Positions 34,763 to 42,621 of a DNA stretch of 64,000 bases are shown here, piece after piece (the first letter of the stretch is position 1; each line of letters opens with the position of its first letter). The DNA is from CAYUPI01 sp964446585. GTDB lineage: Bacteria; Verrucomicrobiota; Verrucomicrobiia; Limisphaerales; UBA8199. Both the position numbers and the translations under genes were made by a program. The notes beneath the pieces were generated by a model. The model was not told the origin of the DNA, searched no databases, and was given only the letters and a program-made list of their open reading frames with translations. The stretch is from NCBI GenBank assembly GCA_964446585.1, contig CAYUPI010000026.1, positions 1-64,000 on the forward strand. The letters run 5' to 3'.

Positions 34763-35002
34763 CTAAGCTGATAACTGTTTCGCGGCGAGGTCCACCAGGC
34801 GGTCAAGAGCACCGACGAACCCGCCATCGCTGAACCTCAAACACGTGTGGAACCATTCCAGCGCTTCGCGCAGCGTCACCTGCCTTTTTGCGTCGTTCCC
34901 GCCAGAGAGGAATAGCCGATTGTCGCTAGTCATTGTCAGGCGATGAGGCGCGGCCATTTCTTCAAACTCGATGGTCTCTGCTTTGATTTTCCTGGTCTTC
35001 AT
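34763..35002 (-). CDS. Small element protein of unknown function
   Basis: 79 aa. Begins MKTRKIKAETIEFEEMAAP, continues LTMTSDNRLFLSGGN and REALEWFHTCLRFSDGG. Soluble and without a recognised motif. It belongs to the leftward side of the element but is separated from the integrase pair by a terminator and a 250-nt gap, so it probably has its own promoter (see 35120-35148). Confidence 0.5.
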   Translation of the reverse strand: MKTRKIKAETIEFEEMAAPHRLTMTSDNRLFLSGGNDAKRQVTLREALEWFHTCLRFSDGGFVGALDRLVDLAAKQLSA

Positions 35003-35119
35003 GCTAATCTTTCAGGGCTGGCCGGTGGTTCATCACCGCGCGCGCGTTTGGTTGGCTAACCGCCGAACGCGCCGCCAGCATTCTCCGGCAGATAGCCGCC
35101 CGAAACTTCCGGGCACCCT

Positions 35120-35148
35120 ATTCCAGCAAAAGAGCCCGAAAGAGTCAA
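35120..35148 (-). promoter_or_regulatory. Putative promoter for the small leftward gene
   Basis: On the minus strand TTGACT is followed after 17 nt by TGGAAT, a fair sigma-70-type pair, 118 nt before the ATG at 35002. The long leader could hold control sites. Upstream of it (35150-35190) lies an A/T-rich stretch with repeated GTTTAACA/TTTGACTTT-like words that could be an operator. Confidence 0.35.
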
Positions 35149-35211
35149 CAAGAATTTGTTGTTTGACTTTGTTTAACATTGTGAAACACGTTCCGGGGCG
35201 TTGACGGCAGA

Positions 35212-35238
35212 CAAAAACCCGCCCGTTTCGGGGCGGGT
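35212..35238 (-). terminator. Rho-independent terminator of the integrase operon
   Basis: Read on the minus strand, an 8-bp perfect stem (ACCCGCCC with GGGCGGGT, 6-nt loop) is followed directly by TTTTTGT. It lies 20 nt past the stop of the 144-aa gene and so ends transcription coming from the integrase. Confidence 0.85.
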
Positions 35239-35257
35239 GTGAGGGGGGGCGCGGTGG

Positions 35258-35692
35258 TTACTTCTTCGGACGGCCAGACCTGCCCTTAATCGGAATCTGC
35301 AATTCCTTGCAGAGAGTCCTGATCCGGCGCGGTGTGTTTTCCTCGACCGTGATGCGCTGTGCTTTGATCGCTGCTAAGAGCGCACGCATTGAAACCGATT
35401 GCTTCGATGATCCTCCGGTCAATCGCCAGTGCGCAAGAAGCAACCCGATTCTCAGCCGGTCAGGGTTCGGGCTCCAAGCATCCAGAGCATCGGCGATTCT
35501 GCGGAGTGTGCCGGAGTCTCTCCTGGCGAGCATATTCGCGAACCTGATCCCAAGCTCCTTGACTGTGCATGGTGTCTTTGACCAGCCGTAGAACCCGTCC
35601 AGTTCGGGCGTTACCGCATCATAGGCCAGGGCCAGCCTTTCGGTGAAACTCACCGCGCGGCGTGATTGTTTGATGCGTTCTCGAGTTTTCAT
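35258..35692 (-). CDS. Element protein coupled to the integrase, unknown function
   Basis: 144 aa. Its ATG overlaps the integrase stop (ATGA), so it is translated with it. Basic and helical: RERIKQSRRAVSFTERLALAYDAV, then TVKELGIRFANMLARRDSGTLRRIADALD and a tail rich in Lys/Arg (IKGRSGRPKK) that may bind DNA. A role in recombination control or immunity of the element is possible; no family recognised. A strong terminator follows. Confidence 0.6.
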   Translation of the reverse strand: MKTRERIKQSRRAVSFTERLALAYDAVTPELDGFYGWSKTPCTVKELGIRFANMLARRDSGTLRRIADALDAWSPNPDRLRIGLLLAHWRLTGGSSKQSVSMRALLAAIKAQRITVEENTPRRIRTLCKELQIPIKGRSGRPKK

Positions 35693-36837
35693 GCTCCCTC
35701 CTGCGTGCTGAAGGTGACTTTCTGTGCCATTGCCGTGCTGTGCTGCTCTCGGAGATGTCCGTAAACGCGCATTGCCAGAGCGCCGCCGTCCGAATGGCCG
35801 AGCCAGCGCGAGACAGTCGGAATATCCACCCCGGCCTCGATGCAGCGGGTCGCAAACAAGTGCCGAAGATCGTGATGGGTAAGTTTGGGAATCCTGATTT
35901 CCTTACAAGCCCGCGCCAGCGATTTCTCACACTCGCCGACCTTGCAGATCTGATTATCCGGCTTTGACCAGCGCGTGTGCAACCGTTCCAACAGCTTCCG
36001 CATGTCCGGGATGATTGGAACTTTGCGCGTCGGTGTCCAGTTTCGAGCCCGCCGCACCTTTGCGTTATGGACGGTCAACAAGCCTCGGCCAAAGTCAACG
36101 TCTGCCCAGGTTGCTTGTCGCGCTTCCGAGAGTCTGCACCCGGAGAAGGCCAGGAAGCGCGCGAAGTCCGCGCATTCCTGTTGCTGGCCTGCGCCACTGT
36201 TTTCCATCGCGTTAATCAGGGCGGTGAACTGGCCCGGCTCCGGTAGCGTCAGCGGAGTGTTTTCAACTCCCATCCGCTTGATGCCCGCCAGTGGACTCTC
36301 ACCGTTGGAGATTCCGGCGCGAAGCAAGATCTCGCGGAAGCTGCCGAGCACGTTGTTGAAGTACTGCGCGTCAATCTCGCCCGCAAGGGCACTGGCCCAC
36401 TTCTCGCACTGCTGCCGATTGATCGTGCGCGGTTTCATGACATCCAAGCCGGGCCAGCTTTTCAAGAGGCGCTTGATGCAGTAATGGCGATACCTGCGGC
36501 TATGCGGTGAAAGCGTCGGGTCATTGTCCACCGTCGATTCATACAGCCGCCGCGCTTCGCTGAACACGACCGGCGCGCCCTGGACGTGTCGCCGCTTCTG
36601 TTCTCTGGAGAGGAAGTCGTGCAGCGCGAGCTTGGCATCCTCGAACACCTTCACGCTAAGGCCGCGCCGAATCAGCTTGCCATTGACCTTGCAGCGTGCG
36701 AAATAAAGTCCCGTGCTGACATACTGCAACAGGTTCGGGACTTTCGGAAACGAGCGCCACTTGCCGTCTGGCGAGAGGCGCGCGCGATTGTCTCTCTGGG
36801 ATTTTGTGTCCCGTCGAGTGTCTCTGATTGTCTTCAT
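35689..36837 (-). CDS. int: Tyrosine-type site-specific recombinase (integrase)
   Basis: 382 aa from ATG 36837; a longer frame begins at TTG 36876 but would run through the arm-site repeats. An arm-binding domain (about 40-80, LYFARCKVNGKLIRRGL), a SAM-like core-binding domain (about 90-190) and the catalytic domain are in order. Catalytic residues: Arg235 (SGCRLSEAR), Lys272, His322-x-x-Arg325 (HHDLRH), His348 (LGHSD) and nucleophile Tyr359 (RVYGHL). It integrates the element into tRNA-Lys, whose repaired copy starts 84 nt upstream of its ATG. The GGGATACAA sites in that gap may couple integrase level to recombination. Confidence 0.93.
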   Translation of the reverse strand: MKTIRDTRRDTKSQRDNRARLSPDGKWRSFPKVPNLLQYVSTGLYFARCKVNGKLIRRGLSVKVFEDAKLALHDFLSREQKRRHVQGAPVVFSEARRLYESTVDNDPTLSPHSRRYRHYCIKRLLKSWPGLDVMKPRTINRQQCEKWASALAGEIDAQYFNNVLGSFREILLRAGISNGESPLAGIKRMGVENTPLTLPEPGQFTALINAMENSGAGQQQECADFARFLAFSGCRLSEARQATWADVDFGRGLLTVHNAKVRRARNWTPTRKVPIIPDMRKLLERLHTRWSKPDNQICKVGECEKSLARACKEIRIPKLTHHDLRHLFATRCIEAGVDIPTVSRWLGHSDGGALAMRVYGHLREQHSTAMAQKVTFSTQEGA

Positions 36838-36854
36838 AGCAACTAAGACTATAA

Positions 36855-36876
36855 GGGATACAAAGACGGGATACAA
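36855..36876 (+). promoter_or_regulatory. Right pair of putative integrase arm sites (GGGATACAA)
   Basis: GGGATACAA at 36855-36863 and 36868-36876, 13 nt start to start, same orientation as the left pair. The sites sit 18-39 nt upstream of the integrase ATG, so bound integrase could also repress its own gene. Confidence 0.6.
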
Positions 36877-36886
36877 GCAGTATTTA

Positions 36887-36916
36887 TTGACTTCTACAAG
36901 TCGTTGTCAGTAAACG
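36887..36916 (+). promoter_or_regulatory. Element-borne promoter of the tRNA-Lys gene
   Basis: TTGACT (36887-36892), an 18-nt spacer and TAAACG (36911-36916) place a transcription start at about the first tRNA base. The -10 box is weak. Because the element lies to the left, this promoter is element DNA and now drives a host tRNA. Confidence 0.5.
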
Positions 36917-36919
36917 ATT

Positions 36920-36960
36920 TGCCTCGGTAGCTCAATTGGCAGAGCAGTTGACTCTTAATC
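36920..36960 (+). repeat. Right attachment site (5' half of intact tRNA-Lys)
   Basis: Identical over 41 nt to 26048-26088. It covers the 5' acceptor strand, D-arm and anticodon loop. Here it is followed by the true 3' half of the tRNA, so the element has supplied a replacement 5' half to the host gene. Confidence 0.9.
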
Positions 36961-36996
36961 AATTGGTTCTAGGTTCAAGTCCTAGCCGGGGCACCA
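36921..36996 (+). tRNA. tRNA-Lys (anticodon CTT)
   Basis: 76 nt with encoded CCA. Acceptor GCCTCGG pairs with CCGGGGC (one G-T pair); D-arm GCTC/GAGC; anticodon stem GTTGA/TCAAT with loop CTCTTAA, anticodon CTT; T-arm CTAGG-TTCAAGT-CCTAG. It is intact and is the integration target of the element on its left. Confidence 0.97.
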
Positions 36997-37148
36997 TTTT
37001 GTCCACAACCTTGGTAATTCGATGTCTGTCCGGCCGGGCAGCAGAGAGCGAGTGGACCTTTACGCTCTAGTCCGCCAGGATTTCTTGTGCCAACCACTTG
37101 CCAGACGTTATACGGTCTAACTAAATCATTTGCTGCAAACCACAATGT

Positions 37149-37676
37149 ATGAATCTGTGTAAACGTGCTGGTTTCCTTGCTGTATTCCTTTTGCTCGTGG
37201 ATTCAATCTTCGCGCAACAAACCACGTTTCAGGATTCCTTCCTGGATCACCTGGTTGGAAAGTGGGTCCTCCGGGGCGAACTTGCTCACAAACAGACAAC
37301 CCACGATGTTTCGGCCGAATGGATATTGGGCCATCAATACCTGCGCCTGCATGAGATCTCGCGCGAAAGCAAAACGAATGGGCAGCCGGCTTATGAGGCC
37401 ATAGTTCTTATTGGGTGGAACCAGGCAGCAAGTGAGTACGCCTGCCTGTGGCTTGATTCGACGAGCACCAGCAGTTTTCCGAGCGACGGCGTAGGCCACG
37501 CAAAACGTTCTGGCGATGACATCCCCTTTGTCTTCAAAGATGACAAACAGCAGATTGGTTTTCGGAACACCTTTTCATACGATAAAAAGGCAGATTCGTG
37601 GACCTGGCGATTGGACAACGTCCACGACGGCAAAGGCGTTCCCTTCGGCCGCGTAAGATTGACGAGGAAGCAGTAA
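37149..37676 (+). CDS. Exported DUF1579-like protein
   Basis: 175 aa. Signal peptide 1-22 (MNLCKRAGFLAVFLLLVDSIFA). The body follows the DUF1579 lipocalin-like pattern: LVGKWVLRGELAHKQTTHDVSAEWILGHQYLRLHEISRE, then YEAIVLIGWNQAASEYACLWLD. It is more diverged from the DUF1579 gene at 21361-21999 than from the short stand-alone members of the family. First host gene right of the tRNA; function unknown. Confidence 0.75.
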   Translation: MNLCKRAGFLAVFLLLVDSIFAQQTTFQDSFLDHLVGKWVLRGELAHKQTTHDVSAEWILGHQYLRLHEISRESKTNGQPAYEAIVLIGWNQAASEYACLWLDSTSTSSFPSDGVGHAKRSGDDIPFVFKDDKQQIGFRNTFSYDKKADSWTWRLDNVHDGKGVPFGRVRLTRKQ

Positions 37677-37750
37677 TGCCCACTCAATGCTCCTATATTT
37701 TGAGAAACTCCCGCCCTTCGCCGCCAAACGGATTCGGCACTCTCTTTCCC

Positions 37751-38272
37751 ATGAGACCGATGATGCTGGCATTAACCTTCCTGCTGCTCGCGCTGCCGGG
37801 GACGCGTGCCGGAGACTTCGCATCATTGGGTGACAAAGTGACGGAGTTTTGCCGAGACCACTTGAACAAGACCGTCGGCAGCGGAGAGTGCGCAGCTTTG
37901 GCGTTTCAGGCGTTGAAAGCCGCCGGCGCCAAAGCCCGCGGCGGTCCGGATCACCCGGCGAAAGGCGACTACGTTTGGGGCAAACAGGTTTACATGATTG
38001 AGGCTACCTCCAGCGGCCCAAAAGAAACCGGAAGCTTTCAAGACATTCGGCCGGGCGACGTTATGCAGTTCCGGGACGTGAAGTTTGGCGCTACCGGCGG
38101 GTTTCATCATCACACGGCGGTGGTCGCAGAGGTGGACCCGGCGGCCGGGAAGATAAGAACCTATCAACAAAATATTGGTGGCAAGCGATTTGTAATGGAA
38201 GGGCACCCAAACCTGAAGCATTTGGCCCAGGGATGGATCCGGTTTTACCGTCCGATTCCGGCCGCGAAGTGA
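37751..38272 (+). CDS. Exported CHAP/NlpC-like cysteine peptidase-fold protein
   Basis: 173 aa from ATG 37751; the longer frame upstream overlaps the previous gene. Signal peptide 1-20 (MMLALTFLLLALPGTRA). Cys47 in VGSGECAALAFQALKAAG opens a helix as in CHAP and NlpC/P60 amidases. Downstream, DIRPGDVMQFRD and the His cluster GGFHHHTAVVAEV (near 117-128) give the second catalytic residue, and TYQQN a possible third. Such proteins cleave peptidoglycan or similar amides outside the cytoplasm; activity is inferred from these residues only. Confidence 0.65.
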   Translation: MRPMMLALTFLLLALPGTRAGDFASLGDKVTEFCRDHLNKTVGSGECAALAFQALKAAGAKARGGPDHPAKGDYVWGKQVYMIEATSSGPKETGSFQDIRPGDVMQFRDVKFGATGGFHHHTAVVAEVDPAAGKIRTYQQNIGGKRFVMEGHPNLKHLAQGWIRFYRPIPAAK

Positions 38273-38330
38273 ACTTTCGAACAAAGCCTGGAGGCGGCGG
38301 CGTGCACTGTGCCATTCCGCGTGCGGTGAG

Positions 38331-39404
38331 TCAGTGGGCTGTAGCACCGGCCGCTATCTTCTGCTTCCAGGCAGGATATTCTCGTTCGAGCAAAGCCGCG
38401 GGTGCATAGGTCAGCCATGAATATCCATTGCGACGCTCGTAACCGATTTCGTCCAGCTTGCGCTTCGCCACGCCATCCCGGTCACAAAAGATCGGCAGGT
38501 CCGTGCCAATCTCATAGAATCGCGCCCAAATGGGAGGGGCCGATGCGTCCTCAATCACTCGCTTATCGGTGCCCTTGGGTGAGTTCTCCTCCTCGACACT
38601 GATGACACGAATTCCCTTGAGCTTGGCCGCCTCAAACCAGGTCACCGCTCCCTCCACGGCCTGGATCACTTCCGCGCTAGGCCGCTCGAGGCTCATCAGC
38701 AAGCGTACGATGCCGACTGATTCCCCGCCGCTAATCGATACCAGTTCATAGGAGCGTCCGGGACGGGGGGAATAATCAACTTCATCATGCTGCGCGCACC
38801 AGGCGGTGAGTTTGCCGCCGACTTTGATCTGGCACTTGAGAATGCACTGAACGCCCTTCGCGAACTCCTCTCGGGCTCGTGCCGTCTGCTTCCTGTCGAG
38901 AAAACCATACACTGGCGAAGTGAAGGTTTCGCGCAGGAAAAGCATTAGCCGCACCATGGCATCGTCGTTGAATGTGATGTAACGATGATATTGCTTGTCC
39001 GGCGGGTAGAATTGCGGCCAGCCGCCGCTGGGATATTGCGCCTTCAGGATGTAATCATAACCCTTCTCAAACGCCTCGCGGCAACGCTCGTCCTTGGTAT
39101 TGCGGTAGAACCGGGCCAGAAAGCGCATCTCGTCGGTCGTAGAGCTGTTGTCGAACGTGGGCTTCAGTTCTCTTTGGTCGCCGAGGAAAGGTGAGGCGGT
39201 CGTATCCACGTTTTTCGGCCAGCCACCCAGCTCACTCTGGTAGGAAAGAATGTTTGTGGCCACTCGCTTTGCCTCGCCGGTAGAAAACCAGGCATCGGGC
39301 CTTTTCAGGTACCGACCTGGATGCTCGGCCGCCGATGCGACGCCGGCCGAACCAAATGTCGGCACCCAAAGCGCGACACTTAGAAAGATTCGATGGGGCG
39401 CCAT
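38331..39404 (-). CDS. Pectate lyase, PL10 family
   Basis: 357 aa with a signal peptide ending near SAAEHP (about residue 26). The alpha/alpha-toroid signatures of PL10 are present: GGWPKNVDTTASPF (61-74), TFDNSSTTDEMRFLARFY (84-101), YPSGGWPQFYP and YITFNDDAMVRLMLFLR (about 142-158). It cleaves polygalacturonate by beta-elimination with a calcium-assisted Arg. Last gene of a leftward cluster; its start lies directly after the ribokinase stop, so the two are co-translated. Suggests that plant material is a carbon source. Confidence 0.9.
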   Translation of the reverse strand: MAPHRIFLSVALWVPTFGSAGVASAAEHPGRYLKRPDAWFSTGEAKRVATNILSYQSELGGWPKNVDTTASPFLGDQRELKPTFDNSSTTDEMRFLARFYRNTKDERCREAFEKGYDYILKAQYPSGGWPQFYPPDKQYHRYITFNDDAMVRLMLFLRETFTSPVYGFLDRKQTARAREEFAKGVQCILKCQIKVGGKLTAWCAQHDEVDYSPRPGRSYELVSISGGESVGIVRLLMSLERPSAEVIQAVEGAVTWFEAAKLKGIRVISVEEENSPKGTDKRVIEDASAPPIWARFYEIGTDLPIFCDRDGVAKRKLDEIGYERRNGYSWLTYAPAALLEREYPAWKQKIAAGATAH

Positions 39405-40337
39405 TCAAATCTTGAGTTTTTGCAACGCGGTTTCGGTCGCAGCCCGATTCGGGATTGCTTCCTGCGCGCCAGTCTTGAGAGTGGCGAGGGCCCCGGCACA
39501 ATTGGCGTAACGAATTGCAGTCACCACGTCCAGGCCCTCGGCGCGACGGGCAGCATACGCGCCTGCAAAGGCGTCGCCAGCGCCAACAGTATCCACTGGC
39601 TTGACCGATAAGGTTGGAATTTCGGTACGTCCCGCCGCGTCGAAGTTGTTGGTTGGCTTCGCGCCTCGAGTGATCACCAATCGTTGAATTTGCCATCGTG
39701 CCAGCCGGCGGCGCAAAGTGGCTCTTGTTTTCAGGCTCAGTCCGAAGATGGCTCGCGCCTCACCCGAGTTCACGACGAGCGTGTCGATGGCGCACCTTCC
39801 CCAGGGAAATCCCTCGCGCAACGGGGAAGGATTTAGCACGACAGGCACATTTCCGCGATTGGCTACTCGGATGGCCTCGATGACTGCGGGCATTGGCACT
39901 TCGAATTGGAGCAGCAGGATGCGAGCGGAGGCAATCTGGGCCTTGCAGGCGCGGATCAGGAGCGGACTTAGCGCTCCGTTGGCTCCGGCCGAAACAACAA
40001 TCATGTTTTCAGCTTTCTTATCCACAGCTATTAGCGCCACACCAGTCGGAAATGCTTTGGCGGCCGAAATGCCTGCTCTGCTGATGTGCTCTGCAGTCAG
40101 GCGTCGGCGGTAGGCCGTTCCGTCGTCATCGTCTCCCACGCATCCAATCAACGCCACCCGTGCGCCCTGACGCGCGGCAGCGACGGCCTGGTTCGCGCCC
40201 TTGCCGCCGAAGCGTCTGATGAAGCCTGCAGCGGCGATCGTCTCGCCTGGCGCGGGCAGTTCCTCGACCGAGGCGATATAGTCAACGTTCAATGAACCAA
40301 CGACAGCGACTCTTCTGTTACTTTCGTCATTCGTCAT
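39405..40337 (-). CDS. rbsK: Ribokinase (PfkB family)
   Basis: 310 aa. First PfkB signature: VVGSLNVDYIASVEELPAPGETI and GGKGANQAVAAARQGA (about 43-58). Second signature with the catalytic Asp: DTVGAGDAFAGAYAARRAEG (about 250-269). The N-terminal Asp and the GGKGANQ loop are those of ribokinases rather than fructokinases. It phosphorylates ribose to ribose-5-phosphate. Its start overlaps the nucleoside hydrolase stop by 4 nt, and the upstream permease and binding protein are ribose-type. Confidence 0.93.
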   Translation of the reverse strand: MTNDESNRRVAVVGSLNVDYIASVEELPAPGETIAAAGFIRRFGGKGANQAVAAARQGARVALIGCVGDDDDGTAYRRRLTAEHISRAGISAAKAFPTGVALIAVDKKAENMIVVSAGANGALSPLLIRACKAQIASARILLLQFEVPMPAVIEAIRVANRGNVPVVLNPSPLREGFPWGRCAIDTLVVNSGEARAIFGLSLKTRATLRRRLARWQIQRLVITRGAKPTNNFDAAGRTEIPTLSVKPVDTVGAGDAFAGAYAARRAEGLDVVTAIRYANCAGALATLKTGAQEAIPNRAATETALQKLKI

Positions 40338-41491
40338 TTTGCATTGGTCCTTCCTGGTGTCGGCGGCTGAGAGGCCAGTTGGACGAGGGCTTCCTTGACG
40401 CGCGGAATCTGGTGTTCGTTGAGGATGAGATATCGGTCGCGGCCTTCTGGCGCGGCAGTAAACCGAGTGAAGCCATCAGCCTCGATGGCCACTCGACCAG
40501 GTGAGGAGAGGTTAAAATAAGCGCGTTCGGGGAAGACCGCATAAAGAACGGCCGTAAGGTCCCAGGTCGGGCGCTCGTGTGGCGGCGGCTCGTAAAGATA
40601 ATAAGCCTCGGCGACTGGATGATGTGGGACATAACTGAAATCCCGCTCGATACTCACGGCGGGGTAGGGGACGGCGATGCCGATTTCGAACCCACTCCAG
40701 ACAATTGGCGTGGGCCATTCGCTGGCCAGCTTGCGCGCGGACGGAATGTCTTTGACCACATTGAACTCGAGATAATGGTCGTTTTGCCCGATCTTTTGGA
40801 ATGCTCCCGCCATTACAGAGAGGAGCTTTACCTTTTGTCTGACCAAATCACGACCGCTGAGGGTTGAAACGGTATCGCCCTGCGTCTCGATCAGTGCAGC
40901 CAGGTTAGAGAAAAAGCCGACTTGCACGACGACAACGGAGTTGTCCGGTTGCTGGCAGAGGATTCCTCGCAGCAGGGGCGTTGGCCGCGGTGCGTCCGAG
41001 CTTCGATTCAGGCGACGAGCGTAGCGCGGCCAGCCTCCGTCCTTGATTTGCGCGAGTTGCAGGAACTTGCTCGATTCATTGGCTTGCGACGGTCGGACGC
41101 ACCCAATGGGAATCTTCGGTCGGCCATAAAAGGTGTTGATAACATCAACGAACGGTCCGGCCAGTTCGTCCGGTTTCGTGATTGTAACGGCGAGGAGCTC
41201 GCAATCGTCGCGCGATTGCAAAGCGTGCAGCATCGAAAGCGCCAGAACGTCATCGACGTCATTTCCAATATCAGTGTCGAAAATGATCTTCACCGGCGTA
41301 TCCTGGATTGGTGAGGCAGGGGCGGCCAGGAGGCCGCTACTGGTCAGAAGCAAGGCAACAAAGCCAATAAGGGCTTTCAACCGCGGCGACCGGCAAACCA
41401 CACGTCCGGGCATCCTGTGTACAAGCCAAGCCTCACAGTCCTGACCCGGAACAGGATTCGCCGATGCTTCTGCGGAAAATGAAATTTTCAT
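40334..41491 (-). CDS. Exported nucleoside hydrolase (inosine-uridine preferring type)
   Basis: 385 aa from ATG 41491, which overlaps the permease stop; Met27 (41413) gives a better placed signal peptide (RLKALIGFVALLLTSSGLLAAP). The calcium-binding signature IIFDTDIGNDVDDVLAL follows, then TITKPDELAGPFVDVINTFYG and the VVVQVGFFSNLAALIE block. It splits ribonucleosides into base and ribose. The export signal puts it outside the cytoplasm, where the ribose would be picked up by the transporter of the same cluster and then phosphorylated by the ribokinase downstream. Confidence 0.88.
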   Translation of the reverse strand: MKISFSAEASANPVPGQDCEAWLVHRMPGRVVCRSPRLKALIGFVALLLTSSGLLAAPASPIQDTPVKIIFDTDIGNDVDDVLALSMLHALQSRDDCELLAVTITKPDELAGPFVDVINTFYGRPKIPIGCVRPSQANESSKFLQLAQIKDGGWPRYARRLNRSSDAPRPTPLLRGILCQQPDNSVVVVQVGFFSNLAALIETQGDTVSTLSGRDLVRQKVKLLSVMAGAFQKIGQNDHYLEFNVVKDIPSARKLASEWPTPIVWSGFEIGIAVPYPAVSIERDFSYVPHHPVAEAYYLYEPPPHERPTWDLTAVLYAVFPERAYFNLSSPGRVAIEADGFTRFTAAPEGRDRYLILNEHQIPRVKEALVQLASQPPTPGRTNAK

Positions 41492-42483
41492 GGCCGTTTG
41501 AATTTGCGGGGGAGAATTCGCCTCAATGCCTCTAATTTGTGGCCCGTCGTTTCGTTGCGCCAGGCGTCGAACACCACGGCGATGACAATAACGAGGCCGG
41601 TGATCACGCGTTTGACCGGTTCGGAGGCACCTACTTGAGCCAGCCCGGCTTCCAGTGTCGCGATAAGGAGCACCCCGAAAAATGTCTTCACCACTGAGGC
41701 GCGGCCACCCATGAGGCTGGTGCCACCGATGACAACGGCGGCAATGGCGGAAAGTTCGAGGCCGACACCGGCGTTCGGATCAGCCGAACCGAGGCGTGAC
41801 GTGTAAAAGACCGCGCCGAGCCCGGTCAGCAGTCCGAGCAAGGCGAAAACGGTAATCTTCGCCTGGGCTGGGTTGATACCCGCGAGGCGCGCCGCCTCCT
41901 GGTTCGAGCCGATCGCCACAATGTGGCGGCCGAAGACTGTCAAGGAAAGCGTAAGCTGACCGGCGGCAACGACCGCCGCCATGAGCATAAACGCCGGCGA
42001 AATCCCAAGTGGAGAGATCGGCTCCGACAGGCCGGTGACCATCGAGCCGATATATTTTGTCTGCGAATGGCTGCAAAGAAAAGCCAGTCCGCGTGCGACC
42101 TCAAGCATGCCAAGCGTAACGATGAAAGAAGGAATCCCCAACAGCACGCTGATGCAGCCATTCAAAAGGCCGGCAGCCAGTCCGCAGGCAACGCTGAGTC
42201 CAGCCGCCGCCCACAGCGGCCAATGCCATTCCACCATGGCCACTCCCACCAAAGCGCCGCTCAAGCCGAGGATTGAGCCAACGGAAAGGTCGATACCGCC
42301 CACGACAAGCACAAGGGTCATTCCGGCCGCGACGACGGTGAGCGTTGGAACCCGGTTGGCAAGGGCGCTGAAAGTTTGATGCGAGAGGAAATGTTCCCCC
42401 AGCGCCCCGAAGAGCAACAGCAGGCCAATCCAAGTCAACAGTAACGCGGCGTAATCGCCGAAGGCTGTGAATTTGCGGCTCAT
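41488..42483 (-). CDS. rbsC: Ribose-type sugar ABC transporter permease
   Basis: 331 aa with about eight to ten TM helices. Family blocks: GMTLVLVVGGIDLSVGSILGLSGALVG (52-78), FIVTLGMLEVARGLAFL, FGRHIVAIGSNQEAARLAGI (the coupling loop that contacts the ATPase), and AAVVIGGTSLMGGRASVVKTFFGVLLI. It belongs to the RbsC/XylH group. The binding-protein gene precedes it by 138 nt and the hydrolase overlaps its end. No rbsA ATPase gene is found in the cluster, although the coupling loop is intact. Confidence 0.92.
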   Translation of the reverse strand: MSRKFTAFGDYAALLLTWIGLLLLFGALGEHFLSHQTFSALANRVPTLTVVAAGMTLVLVVGGIDLSVGSILGLSGALVGVAMVEWHWPLWAAAGLSVACGLAAGLLNGCISVLLGIPSFIVTLGMLEVARGLAFLCSHSQTKYIGSMVTGLSEPISPLGISPAFMLMAAVVAAGQLTLSLTVFGRHIVAIGSNQEAARLAGINPAQAKITVFALLGLLTGLGAVFYTSRLGSADPNAGVGLELSAIAAVVIGGTSLMGGRASVVKTFFGVLLIATLEAGLAQVGASEPVKRVITGLVIVIAVVFDAWRNETTGHKLEALRRILPRKFKRP

Positions 42484-42621
42484 GCGCGCTATCAGGCCAG
42501 ACTCCGGATTTCGATCGTAATCTTAATCGTCATCGTATTCATGATCTTCTTTTCTTTCCTCTTCTGCGCGTTTGAAGGCAGAAGGTTCGGATGAAGGTTA
42601 CGATTAAGAATCCTGCATACG

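Larger units (their letters stand above)
26048..36960. mobile_element. Integrative element in tRNA-Lys(CTT), about 10.9 kb
   Basis: A 41-nt perfect direct repeat (26048-26088 and 36920-36960), equal to the 5' half of a tRNA-Lys gene plus one base, bounds the region. Just inside the right end is a tyrosine integrase, and the first gene inside the left end is an excisionase-like HTH protein. A rightward operon runs from 26337 to 34513 and a leftward one from 36837 to 34510, meeting with a 4-nt overlap of stop codons. The contents are small, tightly packed and often ATGA-coupled, unlike the host genes around. Replication and possible phage connector genes are present; terminase, portal and major capsid are not recognisable. 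Confidence 0.9.

Noticed and set aside
26214..36876. GGGATACAA repeats as a CRISPR-like array
   Set aside because: Only two 9-nt units at each end, 10 kb apart, with 2-4 nt between units. They fit integrase arm sites, not a CRISPR.
42484..42621. Possible riboswitch or hidden gene between binding protein and permease genes
   Set aside because: Contains a 10-nt inverted repeat (TCTTAATCGT) with wide spacing and a pyrimidine run, but no conserved riboswitch core and no room for an ATPase gene.
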